NCBI GenBank assembly: GCA_028554645.1
Contig: JAQOOI010000062.1
Coordinates: 62,001 to 126,000, forward strand
DNA length: 64,000 nt
Source of the DNA: Omphalotus guepiniiformis
Lineage: Eukaryota; Basidiomycota; Agaricomycetes; Agaricales; Omphalotaceae
Reading direction: 5' to 3'
The notes under the pieces were generated by a model, which saw only the letters and a list, made by a program, of their open reading frames with translations, was not told the DNA's origin and did not search any database. The translations under genes and the position numbers were made by a program. Shown piece after piece: positions 32,592 to 44,600 of this stretch. Each line of letters begins with the position of its first letter. Position 1 is the first letter of the stretch.

Positions 32592-34442
32592 AAAATCAGC
32601 GTCACCTCCGTTGGTTCATGTTACTGGGGAGGGCGTGTATGTCCTGAATCCTGAATCCTCTATGTGTAGTTCAGATTAATAAAAGCACCGTGAGTTTCTA
32701 GTCAGTAGATAAGGAGAAAGATGAGGAGCTCACAAGAATGACATCCTCGGGAGAAAATGATGTAAGTTGCGACCCCGGGAAATTCGGGAAGCCCGAGAAA
32801 ATCATTTTGAACCAAATTGACAAGTCCCAGGGGGGTGGGGGGTGGTTATCTGGAGCGACGTTGGCGCGTCCCGGTGGCTAAGAGTGGGTAAGTCGCTGTC
32901 TGTAGCTGTAAGTACATATGTCGTCAGTATGTATACGTAGTGTTATGATTTGTCTGCAAAGCCAAAAGCCGCCTTGAATGCCGCGGCCCTCACGGGTGGC
33001 CTGTTTTTTGTTTTGTTTTCCCCTCAGGTAGGTAGGTAGGTAGGTAGTATATTGACCGGCTCGGGTCCAAGTGCTGAAACGCCGGCTTCCAGGAAGTATC
33101 CCGATGTACAGCAGTTAAATACATCATCGTTCCTGGGACCCCACATTAGTGCAAGGACGAGCTCACAGCTCACATGTGTCACCTCAGACCCATGCATCCG
33201 TCGTAGATCCAAACCTCAATGTGTGGTCATTCCAGATGCAGGAATCATACACTGTAGTAAGTATGTACATAGTCATCTCCGAAACTCAGGATATGTTCCG
33301 GTGGCTCAGGCGCGTCAGCAGGGTTTCCTCCTGTATCACTGTACGCCATCATTATGGAATCGCATGGGTGGTGGTGGGGTGCAGCAGGGTGCAGCCTGGT
33401 GCAGCGTGCTGTTAGTCATCTAAATGTTCGCGGTCAGGAGAGTCCTTGTCAAACTGTAAGGCACAAAACAGTGGATGAATTAATGAGGCTTAGTCTGAAT
33501 GCAAATACATACAGCGCCCAGTTATCGCAGCGAGCCAATCACCCGTGTACCAGGTGCACTTCCCTTCAGCGCACAAGAGTGGGCCGGGGCTGGATGCGTG
33601 GGAAGTCGGTGGCTACGATTCGCCGACGGCCGTTTTGTCCCGTTACCTCGTACCGGTACCAGTCGCTTTGACCGTTCTTTCCGACATTCGTACTGCAATA
33701 TCCGCTTCATAATCTGGAAAAGCTGACAATGGGTACAAGTCTGTTCAGAGCTCAAGAGACTCGTACCACTACAGGATCCTAGATCTCTTGATCAAGTATG
33801 AAGTTTCGGTGAGCTTCAGACCGCTTCTGTGGATGTTTTTGACTGACAAAACTCATGCTGGCCTGTAAGGCCCGCCTGCACCTATGTATGCGATAGCAGT
33901 ATAGAAATGTTCTGGACAGCACCGGTTGTTGGCGCCGGGCGGTCGTCGGGCGCAACGCCACGGGAAGGACCCTGAAGGACCCTTCATGCTGACATCGCGC
34001 CGCCTCCTGCCGCCTCCCTTGAAAATCCACATGCAAGTGGCACTAGCAATATGATGAGATCTTACTCGGCAAAACAGCGTGACTTCCCCGTAAACTCTGT
34101 ACATATCTCTGTATCAGTGAGTGGTTAGGATGGAATCTCTAGTCATTCAATGCCCTACTTGACAGGGCCTTCGCAGCGTTCGCAGCGTTCGCATCTATTC
34201 ATGTAAGCTGACCATCAAACGTTATCAGAGGGTAATTGCTTACGGCATTTCTCTTCATTTTTTTTGAATGTTATTGATCACGGCCAAATAGATAGTCCAT
34301 CAAATACAGTGCCTGGGAGCATGAGGTCCAAAGGAAAGGTAAGCGCCAAAAGGCTGGAAAGTTAAAAAGCAGAAAAGGCTTATCTCTGGTCACTTGCCCC
34401 AGACTTTTTGCTTCTGCGCCTGTCCCGGAAAAGGCCCTTACG
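32592..34442. other. Intergenic, no gene recognised
   Basis: Holds a GGTA tetranucleotide run (about 33027-33047), a TGCAGC-rich patch near 33380-33410 and a GTTCGCA triplication near 34172-34192. Short open frames show no family features. The proximal part should contain the OPT transporter promoter. Confidence 0.4.
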
Positions 34443-37400
34443 ATGTCCAGCGAAGACGAAAAGCATGATCTCGACGTCGAGAAACGCCCGCCACGAGAGT
34501 TAGACGGAGTCGAGCTTGTTGATGGTCTTACTGATGCAGAACGACTCCAAGAGACTGAGGACCTTCAGTATGTCATTGTCGATCCGAAGATTTTGCTTCC
34601 CCCTTTCTTGGCAACTGACAAGAAACTCTTCAGTATCGACTCGCGACTGGGGAGGCAACGGATGAAGAGTATAAAGTCGAAACGGAGCACGATGTCGCTA
34701 TCAAGATCTTGAGTACTAGGTGATGACGGCGTTAGAGGAGTTGTGTGTAATTCCATTGATCGTTGACGCCCTCCGTCCACAGGGACGACTATGACCTTCC
34801 TGTTCTCACCTTCCGTATGCTGTTTCTGGGCCTCGGGTTTTCTGCCTTTGGGTGAGTGTCAGACTATCCATCAAGCTAGTTGCTATAACTCGCGTCGCAA
34901 ATTTTATTGGCGCAGTCTTGGCGCAACTGTATTACTTCAAACCCCAGACTCTCAATGTTTCTCAAGGTGAGTCGGCGTCCGCACTTTCTTCGGCCCCTGA
35001 CCGTCTTCTGACCGGACTCTTCATTCAGGTTTCCTATTGATTGTCAGTTACTTCGTCGGCAAGGCTTGGGAAAAGTTCATTCCTCGTTGGGGGCCGTTCA
35101 AGTATATTAACCCTGGTCCTTTCAGTACGTTCGGAGCTTTTTTGATTCCCTGTTAGAATTCGTATCAATTGAGTCTTTCTCCCTTGGGTTCAAAGATATC
35201 AAGGAACATGCGGCATTGATCATCATGTCATTCACTGCATCCCATTCTGCGACTGCCATTCAAGTGATTTCTGTTCAAGATTTGTTCTAGTACGTCTTAT
35301 TACCCTCATTTCAAGCCCGACTTTAGCTTAATTGGTTATACTTATCATTGCAGCGACCATAAAGTAAATCCCGCCATCGCCATCTTCACTTTACTTTCTA
35401 GTCAGTTAGTCGGATATGCATTTGCTGGGCTACTGCAAGAGGCGTTGGTGTATCCTTCGATTACATTCTGGCCGAACAATATCATGCCTGCGAATATGTT
35501 CCAAGTGAGTTCGCGGTCATGTTCGGTCAAGATTTACTGCCGCTCATTACTTGAAATGAAAATAGGCACTTCACTTTGATGGTATGTCAGACAATAGCTC
35601 CGAAAACATATTTCCATGACGGATACTCTAACACGCTTGGCAATAGGTGGTCTTGGCAGTAAGCGAACAAGGGTACGTTCATCCGTTGGGGACTCTGGTA
35701 GTCTGAAACCATCAACTTACGTTTTCACGCTTTAGCTCTTCTGGACTGTATTCACGGCGATTTTCTGCTGGGAAATTATCCCTCAATGGATTTGGCCTGT
35801 CATGACTGGCTGGACTATCTTTTGCTTGATACCAGTATGTTACGTTCCTTTTGATATCACCTTTCGGGTGGCTAATGATTATTATTATTTCCTACTTCCA
35901 GAAACTTCAAACGTCTGCTACTGTCCGAAAGTATGTTAGGCATTTCAGTTTCTAAAGAAGAGTTTTGACTTAACGTAGCTGTTTTGTTCAGTGTCTTTGG
36001 AGGAGCGGGTAATAACGAAGGAATGGGGGTTCGTGTTTTTTTTCCGTTGATCATGAATCATTGATTCACTAACGGTTTCTAAAGTTGTTTGCGGTATGCC
36101 TGGACTGGAACTTGTACGATATTTCACCAGTTCAAACAGTCTCGACAATCAACTAACATTTCAATCAAGGATTACCTCGCAGAACCTGTACTTGCCCATG
36201 TGGTATGTTCGTTATTATCCATGTGCACGGGGACATTTTCTGACATTGCTTGCTTGCAGGACCCAAATCAACATGGACATCGGTATCTGTCTCACGTACA
36301 TTCTCATGGTATGTTTCGTTCATTCATTCCGTGCGTGCGTGGATACGATACTGAAGTGATCATGACCGGTTTTTAGTGTGCGGTTTATTATGGGAATGTT
36401 TGGCATGGAAAAGACTACCCATTCATGAGTCAGGCGATCTTTGATACTAATGGTGAGTAAAGCAAAGCTGCTGTAAATGCATTAGTCGTAGCTCCGCAGA
36501 AATGCTGAGAATGTTTTTTTTGAATGAATAGGAACTCAATACAACCAAACTGGTAAGTTTCGGCACTTTCGATATCGAGTTGAATTTGCCTAATAAACCA
36601 TACGTTTTCGTTTATAGCAATCTTGACAAACGGACGATTTGATTTCGAAAAGTATCAACAAATTGGGGTACATATCTCCCTCTGCACTCTCTCTCTTAAG
36701 AATCGCCATTCACGTATAACTTCTTGAATCTTCACAGCCTGCCTGGTTCTCAGCTACCAATGCGCTTAGTTTGGTTACGCAGAATTTGGCAATAGGAGCT
36801 ACTACGGTTCATGTCTTTTTGTTTTATTGGGATCAGTGAGTTTCTTACTTTCGTAGACGTAGAATAATTACTCGATCTACATTGCTGATCGAATAACTGT
36901 TCTTTTTCCAAGGATCAAGCCGTTCATTATGATGTTCAAGTAAGTTTGTCGAACTTTTATACAGTTCGCAAACACTCACGCATCTCTCATTAGCCCATGG
37001 AACAAGACCGCTGTCATCATCCACGATGAACATTACGAAAGTACGCCCCAGGCCCCTTCACTGTGTACTATCATAAGTTGACCCGAGCTCACGATCAGAG
37101 ATGAAACGATACAAAACAATCCCACGATGGTGGTTTGTCGTCCTACTCGCCGTCGCATACGGTATAGCCCAAGCGACTGATTATACGGCTGATTCGGGAC
37201 TTTCGTGGTGGGGACTTACGGTTGTTTTGCTTATTTCGCTTTTCTTTGTGAGTTCTGCCCCTCCGCTCCCCTCCGCACGCTTTTGCGCATAGTCATGGTC
37301 CTTTGGGGCTTGACTTTGACGTACTGAGAGACTCGGACGAGCTTATGACCTTTCTGATTCTTGTTTTTTTGTTGTGTTGTTGTGACGGTAGACGTCGATT

Positions 37401-38914
37401 TATTGCACGACATCGGCTATTCTTGGGTTTAAAGAGTTTAGTGGAGGGTTGGATGGGTTTTATTCAATGTAAGTCTGCCAGACCTACACCGTAGGTATCA
37501 CGGATCCCTACTCATTATCGTTCAACGCCCAAAGGATCGGATCGTATATCGCTCCCGGAAACCCCGGTAAGTTATCCGTATCCCTATCCGTATTTATAAT
37601 AACCCCAAGACGCGTTCTTATCAATATCGCTTTCGCTCACAGTTGCCAATATGTATGGTACGTACCATCACCCTCAAGTATCGTTTATCCCGGCGTCCTG
37701 TCGTACTCACTGGCAGTTTGTTGGGGGTAACAGCTACACTATACGGCAGTCAACCAACCGTTCAAGGAATTTACCTCCTACAAGATTTAAAACTCGGACA
37801 GTATATTAAGATCCCACCGAGGATTAATTTTTTGGTTCAGGTTATGGGGTGTATTGTTGGGGCTGTTTTGAATTATGCTATCATGTACGTACGTTTGGCC
37901 CTCCCGCCCCCCCCGCTGGAGGATTTACCACTTCGTATCACTTACTCGTTCTTCGTTTTTGGGGGGTTATAGGCTCCAAGTCATAGCAAATAACCGCGAT
38001 GCCTGTACGTATCACACTTTTCATTCAAGATTCACACGAGAGCCTCCGAGTCCTGACATACTATAGTGTTATCTCTCAGTGGAACACGCGTATGGTCCGG
38101 ACAAAACGCCCAAAGCTACAACTCGAATGCTATCTCTTGGGGTGCCCTAGGTGTGTCCTTCAATCCATCTCCCTCCTTCCCAACCAAATACACACACACA
38201 CACATGCTCATCACTTCGGAATTGCGGTATTCGATTATAGGTCCATACATGTTCTCCGCCGGCCGTGAATACTACATCGTACCAGCCGCACTAGGTCTAG
38301 GATGCCTCCTCCCGATTCCAGGATACATTCTACATCGGATGTATCCCCAAAACAAGATATTCAGGAATATTAATACTGGGATTATTATTCAATATGCTTG
38401 TGATCTTTCTGGTACGTCTGAAGTCTGAATTTGGTGTTGTTTTTTGGAGTTACTTACACCGTGCACACTAAATAATGCTTTTCCTTTCACGGTGACCCCT
38501 TACCTTACGAACAGTCGGCATCAACACACAAGTCAACACTCTAATGTTCACCGGAATCGTCTCGCAGTGGTTCGTACGAACAAGATATCCAAGATGGTTC
38601 ACAAAATGTAAGTCCCACCAGAATCTTTCTTCGTACGACACTGACAGTGGTGAAACTTGAATCCTGAATAGACAACTACATCGTCGCTGGCGCTCTCGAT
38701 GGTGGAACTCAAGTTATTTCATTCATATTGAATTTAGCGGTTTTTGGAGCTGTTGGTACAGGTGCGTTTGATCGTTAGATCATATTGTTCTTGTGTGAGC
38801 AAGGTTTGAGGGTTGAGGGCTGAATTGATTTGCTTTGCAGAGCACGATTTCCCGCAATGGTGGGGTAATGACTTTACAAAGTCGCCAGATAGATGTTTGT
38901 CTGCTGCGCAATGA
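34443..38914 (+). CDS. Oligopeptide transporter, OPT family
   Basis: A many-exon gene from MSSEDEKHDLDVEK to CLSAAQ (TGA 38912-38914). The hydrophilic N-terminus is followed by DDYDLPVLTFRMLFLGLGF, the entry to the first membrane segment. Diagnostic OPT motifs are present: KYINPGPFNIKEHAAL (NPG motif, about 35100-35215) and GQYIKIPPRINF (KIPPR motif, about 37797). LDWNLITSQNLYLPMW appears after splicing 36120-36172. The C-terminal part contains VAGALDGGTQ and EHDFPQWWGN. Members import tetra- to pentapeptides, glutathione or metal-peptide conjugates across the plasma membrane with protons. The substrate cannot be assigned. The first intron near 34575-34640 lacks an ideal donor (GTCATT), so the N-terminal model is uncertain. 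Confidence 0.88.
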
Positions 38915-39326
38915 AGCTAAGGTGGAAACTAGTAGACTTTTGTAATTGAGTTATTGCACCGATGTATGAGCAGCTATGCATTCTCTTAAATCTTTGTTGG
39001 ATTCGGGGTTAAACGTTAAAAGCTCAAACATATAGTGATCGGTAATCAGGAACATTTAACCCGCTAGCAGTGCATGTATAAGTATGTAGTAAGCAAAAAA
39101 CCAAAAGAGTGTCAATATGCGGAAATCCAACCGCAGGTAAGGTACGGATGTATGTACATCGGAAGATGTACGTATGTATGTAAGTTTACCCAATCCCTTT
39201 ATCCAATCCAATCCAATCGCAAGCCTATATAAATTCCTTCCAACCCCCCAGACAAACACAGGCGTGCATTGCTCCGACACCGATACCCGACCCGAGACCC
39301 AAATCTCAGGCTCAAGCTCTCAAATC
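38915..39326. other. Gap between convergent genes
   Basis: Contains 3' flanks of the OPT and PX genes. The many GTATGTA-type short repeats are not distinctive. Confidence 0.3.
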
Positions 39327-40257
39327 TCAATCCATAACCCAAACCCGTACAGCCTTACAAGACCCAATATCAGGATGAAGTAAAACACACGATAACCAAT
39401 ATTCCAAATGTCTCCGCCTCTGATCGAGGAACGCAGGTCTGTAGCGTGAGAATGGGGCTTTTGGAGGTAATGTTGGGACGTAACGTTGTTGGTGGCGCTA
39501 TACGTATTCGCAGCGAAAAGATAAGAATGGCGAAAAGATAAGAATCAGAAATCGAGGGGTGGTACGAAGGGAGAGGGAGGGGATAGGACGTACGGGGAGT
39601 GTTTGACGGAGGGAAGATTCGAGTTCGACGAATGCGCTGTAGCGTTTGTGTGCGTGGATGGTTGTGCCCTGGGGATTAGAAGAACCTTGGTTGAGAAGAA
39701 AAGCAGGAGGATTTGGTGACGTACCTCTTTTGTTTTGATGACACAATCATATACTGAACCAAATTATCCATGTCAATGTCAATATTAGTACCAACAAGAT
39801 GAAAAACCACAACGACGACGAGGAACGCACCGACATAAGCACCTCCAAGTGTATCACCAACATTAGTCCACCCACTAATCTTAACCTCCCTCGCAAAAGC
39901 TAAACTTTCTCCTATATTATCTCCAAGCCAAATACTTTCTCTCGAAAATACCGACGGAGCAATCCGCGGCTGTGGTCTTCCTGGAGCTGTTATCCTATCT
40001 TCCAACCTATCTTCCTATGCAAATGAAATAAAAATTATCCCAACAAGGGGGTACTTGATGAGTAAACGCCCCCGGCTATATGAATCTTTTGAGATTTGAG
40101 GGGGAGGGCGGCGTACATAACAAAGCTCATCATAAAGCCTCGATTCTTCCTCGACATCAATCTTGTTAGGGAGTATCTCCAGTAGGTTTTTGGAATGAGC
40201 GAAGGGATGGGTGGGTGTTGTTGGGGAGGAGCAGGTGGAGGATGTGGGAGAGGACAT
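39327..40257 (-). CDS. PX-domain protein, Ypt35-like, 199 aa
   Basis: Five exons close in frame: 40117-40257, 39831-40014, 39725-39753, 39594-39668 and 39327-39497. Residues 48-199 form the conserved unit: RIAPSVFSRESIWLGD, EVKISGWTNVGD, then the PX core GGAYVVYDCVIKTKEG, HKRYSAFVELE, the proline loop LPPKAPFSRYRPAFLD and EYWLSCVLLHPDIGS. The Arg/Tyr of KRY and the basic residues after the proline loop are expected phosphoinositide (PI3P) contacts. Yeast Ypt35 is an endosomal and vacuolar PX adaptor for a lipid-transfer protein at contact sites; the same role is inferred. The start at 40257 is the first ATG in the open frame. Confidence 0.82.
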
Positions 40258-41593
40258 GGAGGGCGGAAAAGAGGGCTGGAACTCCGGTTTCAAATTCTTG
40301 GTGGGGTTGGGGAGTACGTAAGTAAGTCCATGAGAGTAATAGATCGGATAGGCTAGCCGAACGTCCGAGAGCTTTGGAAGTAAATAATGCCAAAGATCTC
40401 TACTGAAGGCTTCGTAGTAGCGATCACGTCATAGGGCGACGGACTCTAACTGGCCAGCTGCGCACCGTCCCGGCGAGTCAATTCATGTCCTTTTCTCTGC
40501 TCATGTTCTTCAAAATATGTCGTACCTACCTTAATTATCGAACATGGTCCTATTATGACATATCATAAAGCGTTGATACACGCGTAGCCGTGCCCGTGCT
40601 ACCTCATCTTCCGCACTCGGCGGCTTTCGAACGACAGAACGACAGTGAGTGTCCCAGAATTCTCTTTCTTTGTCTTGTCTTGAGCGACAATTAAGCAAGT
40701 CAGAAGAAGATGATATATACATAGGATGAATTCACAATAAACTACCAATGCAGAAAGCAAGTCGTAAAGTTTACGGGGGTCGTGCCTCACTGCACACTGC
40801 TCAAGAGACTACATTACTTCAATGTTTGTGAAAATGAGGAGAGACATGCGGATTGGCGTTGGGAAGCTGCATCTTTGCTGTAAGGAGATTGATTCGAAAT
40901 GAAAGACATATGTAAGTCATTTTCGAGATGTGCTGCAAGACTTGTGCAACTTACTTTTTGGTGCATCAGGCTCAAGGCTAGTGCCCGGTATCCTGCAATC
41001 CATGGTTTGAAATCACACATACGTCGACCAGGCGTACATAGGAAGAGATTAGAACGGCTAGGCCGAACTCGTCGTTTCCACACGCCGCACTACATACATA
41101 CATTGAATACCTCATCCTCCAGAGAACACTCACTCTCTTCGCCTTCTCTTCTCTCGGTCTTAGCGCCAACTCTATATTCTCCTCGGAGGAGAATACAACT
41201 TTCGAAGGAAAAGGAAGGAAAAGAAAGACGAGCTAAGACAAGACGAAAAGATTTCGGATGTTGGCCCGCGTTTTTGATCACCACGAGGCAAAAACGAGGA
41301 TTCGAGAAACAGGTACACACTCTAGATCGTCCATGAGAAACCACCTGATATCGTTACATACCCCCCACGATGCCCCCGGGGGTAGGCCGTAGCATCTCTA
41401 CTGTCTCTCTGCCATCCATTCGTGACGTTGCATAGTAATTGTATCATGCACAGTTCTTTCTTCTTCTTCTTCTTCACCCAAACCCTCACCACCACCCTCG
41501 TCCGCAGGACCTATAAAATCCTACTCGCATTTTTCCCCATACCATTTTCTTCTTCCGGATTCTCCGGTGGGCGCGTAATCCCTCGTGCATGTG
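40258..41593. other. Intergenic between divergent genes, no gene recognised
   Basis: Contains a CTT repeat (about 41460-41475) and pyrimidine-rich stretches close to the next gene, which are likely promoter features. Open frames up to 145 codons occur on both strands (for example 40899-41336) but have no domain, repeat or codon pattern to support them. Confidence 0.35.
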
Positions 41594-44152
41594 ATGGGCG
41601 ATTCATTGGAACCGAATCGTGATTCTACGTTTTCATTTACACGCCCTAGGAATACACGACATCGTTCCGCCAGTTCACGGCAGAGTCGTACCACGACTAG
41701 TCGTAGTACTACTCATACTCCCTCTTGGGTTACTATCCACCAAAATGCCCCTCCCGCACCCGCACCCGCCCCTGCTGCTGCTGCTCCTCGACCAGAACCG
41801 ATACCTGTCCCTTCGCCTGTACCACTTCGTCGTCCATTACCACCTCTACGTGCGATTAATCCAGACGAACCGATAGATGATGAGGATTATTTGAATATAA
41901 ACGCTGGTGCTGCTTTGCCTTCTGTTGGGATGGGGTATGGGAATGCGAAACCGTTGAAGATAAAGAAAGATGGGACGAAAGGGAAGAGATTTGTTGGTGG
42001 GTTCGTTAATAGCTTGAGGAGGGTTCCGAAAGCCATTTTTGGTAATGGTGCGACGCGGGTTACGCAGAGGCAGGGGGTTTTGGGGGTGAATGGCACGGAT
42101 TTAACGCTGCCACAATACACTGCTACGCCTCCTACTCCAGTGGAAGGTTTCAGCGGGTCTCGAATAGTCGAGGGTGCGAGTACATTACCTGCGACTTTGG
42201 TTCCAGGTGGTCGTAGACAACAAAGTTTTCGTATCCCATCTAATAACCCACCTCCTCCACAACTTCCACTTCCATATCCTAGTCCCGGAGGGATTGACTT
42301 TGGTGTTGGTGAAACCCCGATGCTTCTTACACCCGACCGACCTCCCCCGGAAATAACTTCTTACAGTCCCCCCGGTGAACAACATTCAGCTACATCACCT
42401 CATCCTACACGTATTGAAATTGAAGATACACCCGGTGTTGGTACTGTTCCCGTTTCTGTTTCTCCGAATTCCCAACCACAAAATTTCAATCCGGATGATT
42501 CATTACATCCGACATCACATCATAGTCAACCCGCAGTTTCTTCCTATCCAACTTCCGTCCTCGCACGTCCTCAACCCACAGAAGATTATCGTCGGATGTC
42601 AAATACACATAACCCCCTAAGTCCTCCTCCCTCATCTCCATCCACAATGAGTTACGATCCATCATTCTCCACCGAACTAAGTACCCGCCAACGTTTCCTC
42701 TCGACATTATTCTCCCTACCGTGGGTATCGAACGATAGAGTAACGCACGATTATACACCTGGCCTAACACGTGGTGGAATTGCGTGGAAGAGGGCTTCAG
42801 CGGTTGTTAGTCGAGATGGGAGGATTCTTAGTGATTTTAGAGCGGTTGGTAAGGGTGATGGGAAGAAGGGGAGGATGTATAGGCCTGTGCAGAAACCGCT
42901 TAATTCGTGGTATTCGGGTGGGAAAGTTAAGAGGGGGAGTGAGGGACAGGGACAGAGAGCGTTACCGAAGTGGGCGTTTAGAGGGGAAAGGGAGGTTGAT
43001 CTACTGAGTTCGGGGAGTGGGAGGTCGTCGATTGTTACTGCTGGAGCCGCCGGAGCTGCCGGAGGCGGAGGCGGTGGAGCAGGAGGCGGTGGTGGGGGAG
43101 GAGGAGGGAGAAGAAGAGTATCGAGTTATGAACGTGAACGGGATCCGAGGAGGTCGAGGTCGAGGTCTAGGAAAAGGGAATATCAACCTAATCCTCATAG
43201 GTTGTATTATTCGAGGAATTCGTATGTGTATGTTGATACTGCTAGTCCTTCGACTAGTCCTGCTTCGAGGAGGAGGACGATTAGTGTGAAGAGGAGGCAG
43301 GAGAAGGAGAAGGTGCGGTATCATGGGAATGGGAATGGGGGAGGAGGAGGAGAGAGGGAGAGGGAGAGGGAGAGGGAGAGGGAAGGTGGTGGGAGGAAAA
43401 CGCGGACGAGGTATCATCGGAGGCAAGGGACGGATGGAACTGGTAGCATGCCTATGCCAATGCCGAATTATCCACATGGATATGCACCCGCACCAGGTCC
43501 AGGTCCAGGTCCAGGTCCGTATGGTGTCACTGGTAGTCCTCCTCCGCCTCCGCTGCCGCCGCCTTCATCGACTGGGTTAGGTCAATCGTCGATTCTGCAA
43601 CACCACCCTCCGACGACGACGGCTGCTGCTGCTTCGATACCGATGTATGTTGTACAACCTCCTTCGATGAGCGGGAATGGACGTTCGGATCAAGGGCATG
43701 ATCATGCAGGAGGAGGAGGACCACTACAACCACCACATATGAACATGAACATGGGTATGGGAGTGAACATGGGTATGGGACAATCACCGTTCTTACTAAC
43801 ACCAGTGTACATGCCTATGTCAATGATACCTGGGCTCCCCCCTCCCCCTTCCCATCTTCCGACGACGACGACGACGGGGTATGGTGTGAATAGTTCTGGG
43901 GCATCGGGTGGGTCTGGTGGGTCTGTTGGGACGGGAAGTCCGGGGGTTGCGGGGAGGGGAGCTGGGGGTGGGTATGCGCCTGCGCTTGGTGGGGGTTCGG
44001 GTGGGGGTCAAGGTGGGGGTGGTGGTTTGAATGGGGGGTATGGGTATGGAGGGTATGGAGGGTATGGGTATGGAGGGTATGGGCATGGGCATGGGGTTCC
44101 TGTTGTTGTGAAGGCTGAGAGGATGGGGATGGGGAATGTTCCGCCTGGGTGA
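41594..44152 (+). CDS. Long low-complexity Pro/Gly/Ser-rich protein, 852 aa
   Basis: One exon, starting MGDSLEPNRDSTFSF at the first ATG of a long open frame. Residues 1-80 are Ser/Arg-rich and then Pro/Ala-rich. A short ordered island lies at about 115-150 (KGKRFVGGFVNSLRRVPKA), and another at about 350-390 (TRQRFLSTLFSLPWV, GGIAWKRAS). The rest is Pro/Gln, then Arg/Ser (SRSRSRSRKR), poly-Gly, a Met/Pro/Gly region and C-terminal GYGGYGGYGYGG repeats. It is predicted to be largely disordered, with no membrane segment or signal peptide. The RS and GYG tracts resemble RNA-binding or condensate-forming proteins, but no RNA-binding domain was found. The function is unknown. Confidence 0.7.
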   Translation: MGDSLEPNRDSTFSFTRPRNTRHRSASSRQSRTTTSRSTTHTPSWVTIHQNAPPAPAPAPAAAAPRPEPIPVPSPVPLRRPLPPLRAINPDEPIDDEDYLNINAGAALPSVGMGYGNAKPLKIKKDGTKGKRFVGGFVNSLRRVPKAIFGNGATRVTQRQGVLGVNGTDLTLPQYTATPPTPVEGFSGSRIVEGASTLPATLVPGGRRQQSFRIPSNNPPPPQLPLPYPSPGGIDFGVGETPMLLTPDRPPPEITSYSPPGEQHSATSPHPTRIEIEDTPGVGTVPVSVSPNSQPQNFNPDDSLHPTSHHSQPAVSSYPTSVLARPQPTEDYRRMSNTHNPLSPPPSSPSTMSYDPSFSTELSTRQRFLSTLFSLPWVSNDRVTHDYTPGLTRGGIAWKRASAVVSRDGRILSDFRAVGKGDGKKGRMYRPVQKPLNSWYSGGKVKRGSEGQGQRALPKWAFRGEREVDLLSSGSGRSSIVTAGAAGAAGGGGGGAGGGGGGGGGRRRVSSYERERDPRRSRSRSRKREYQPNPHRLYYSRNSYVYVDTASPSTSPASRRRTISVKRRQEKEKVRYHGNGNGGGGGEREREREREREGGGRKTRTRYHRRQGTDGTGSMPMPMPNYPHGYAPAPGPGPGPGPYGVTGSPPPPPLPPPSSTGLGQSSILQHHPPTTTAAAASIPMYVVQPPSMSGNGRSDQGHDHAGGGGPLQPPHMNMNMGMGVNMGMGQSPFLLTPVYMPMSMIPGLPPPPSHLPTTTTTGYGVNSSGASGGSGGSVGTGSPGVAGRGAGGGYAPALGGGSGGGQGGGGGLNGGYGYGGYGGYGYGGYGHGHGVPVVVKAERMGMGNVPPG

Positions 44153-44600
44153 AGGTTGCCAACGATGAAGGAGAGGTTTGGAAGAGCGTGGTGGTGGTGG
44201 ACATTGGGTTTAGCAAGTAGAGTTATGTATCTTTATTGATGGACTAGTATTTTGTATTCGGATTTCGTAGTAGTATTAGTAGAGTAATAAAATAAGCTGG
44301 ATCCCTTGAGCGCCAGTGCATAGACGCTGAAGCCGGCCGAACGTTGAAGCGAGGAATCGGAGCCGAAAGCCGTGGGGTCCCTGCGCTCCAAAGCTGTGCT
44401 CTTATTGACACCTGCTTCTTGACACCAGTTTCAAATATATGAACTCCTAAACTCCTCCTCGTCCTCCATACATTGATACAATGACGTATAAGTGACGCAG
44501 TGCACTTCGTCTGTCGTTGTGGCATTCACTACATATTCATATCACTATGCAGCCACCCTAACGAAACGACCCCTCCCCCTTTTTTCTCTCCCCTCTCATT
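44153..44600. other. Short promoter region of the AspRS-DUF2156 gene
   Basis: 448 bp between two plus-strand genes. A pyrimidine-rich stretch (about 44566-44596, CCCCTCCCCC with T tracts) directly precedes the start, as is usual for fungal core promoters. Confidence 0.4.

Noticed and set aside
33027..33047. GGTA tetranucleotide run as a regulatory site
   Set aside because: It is a simple microsatellite not positioned near any start codon.
42934..43477. Long minus-strand frames rich in Arg/Pro/Ser opposite the low-complexity gene
   Set aside because: They are antisense shadows of GGA/GAG-rich codons in the plus-strand gene.
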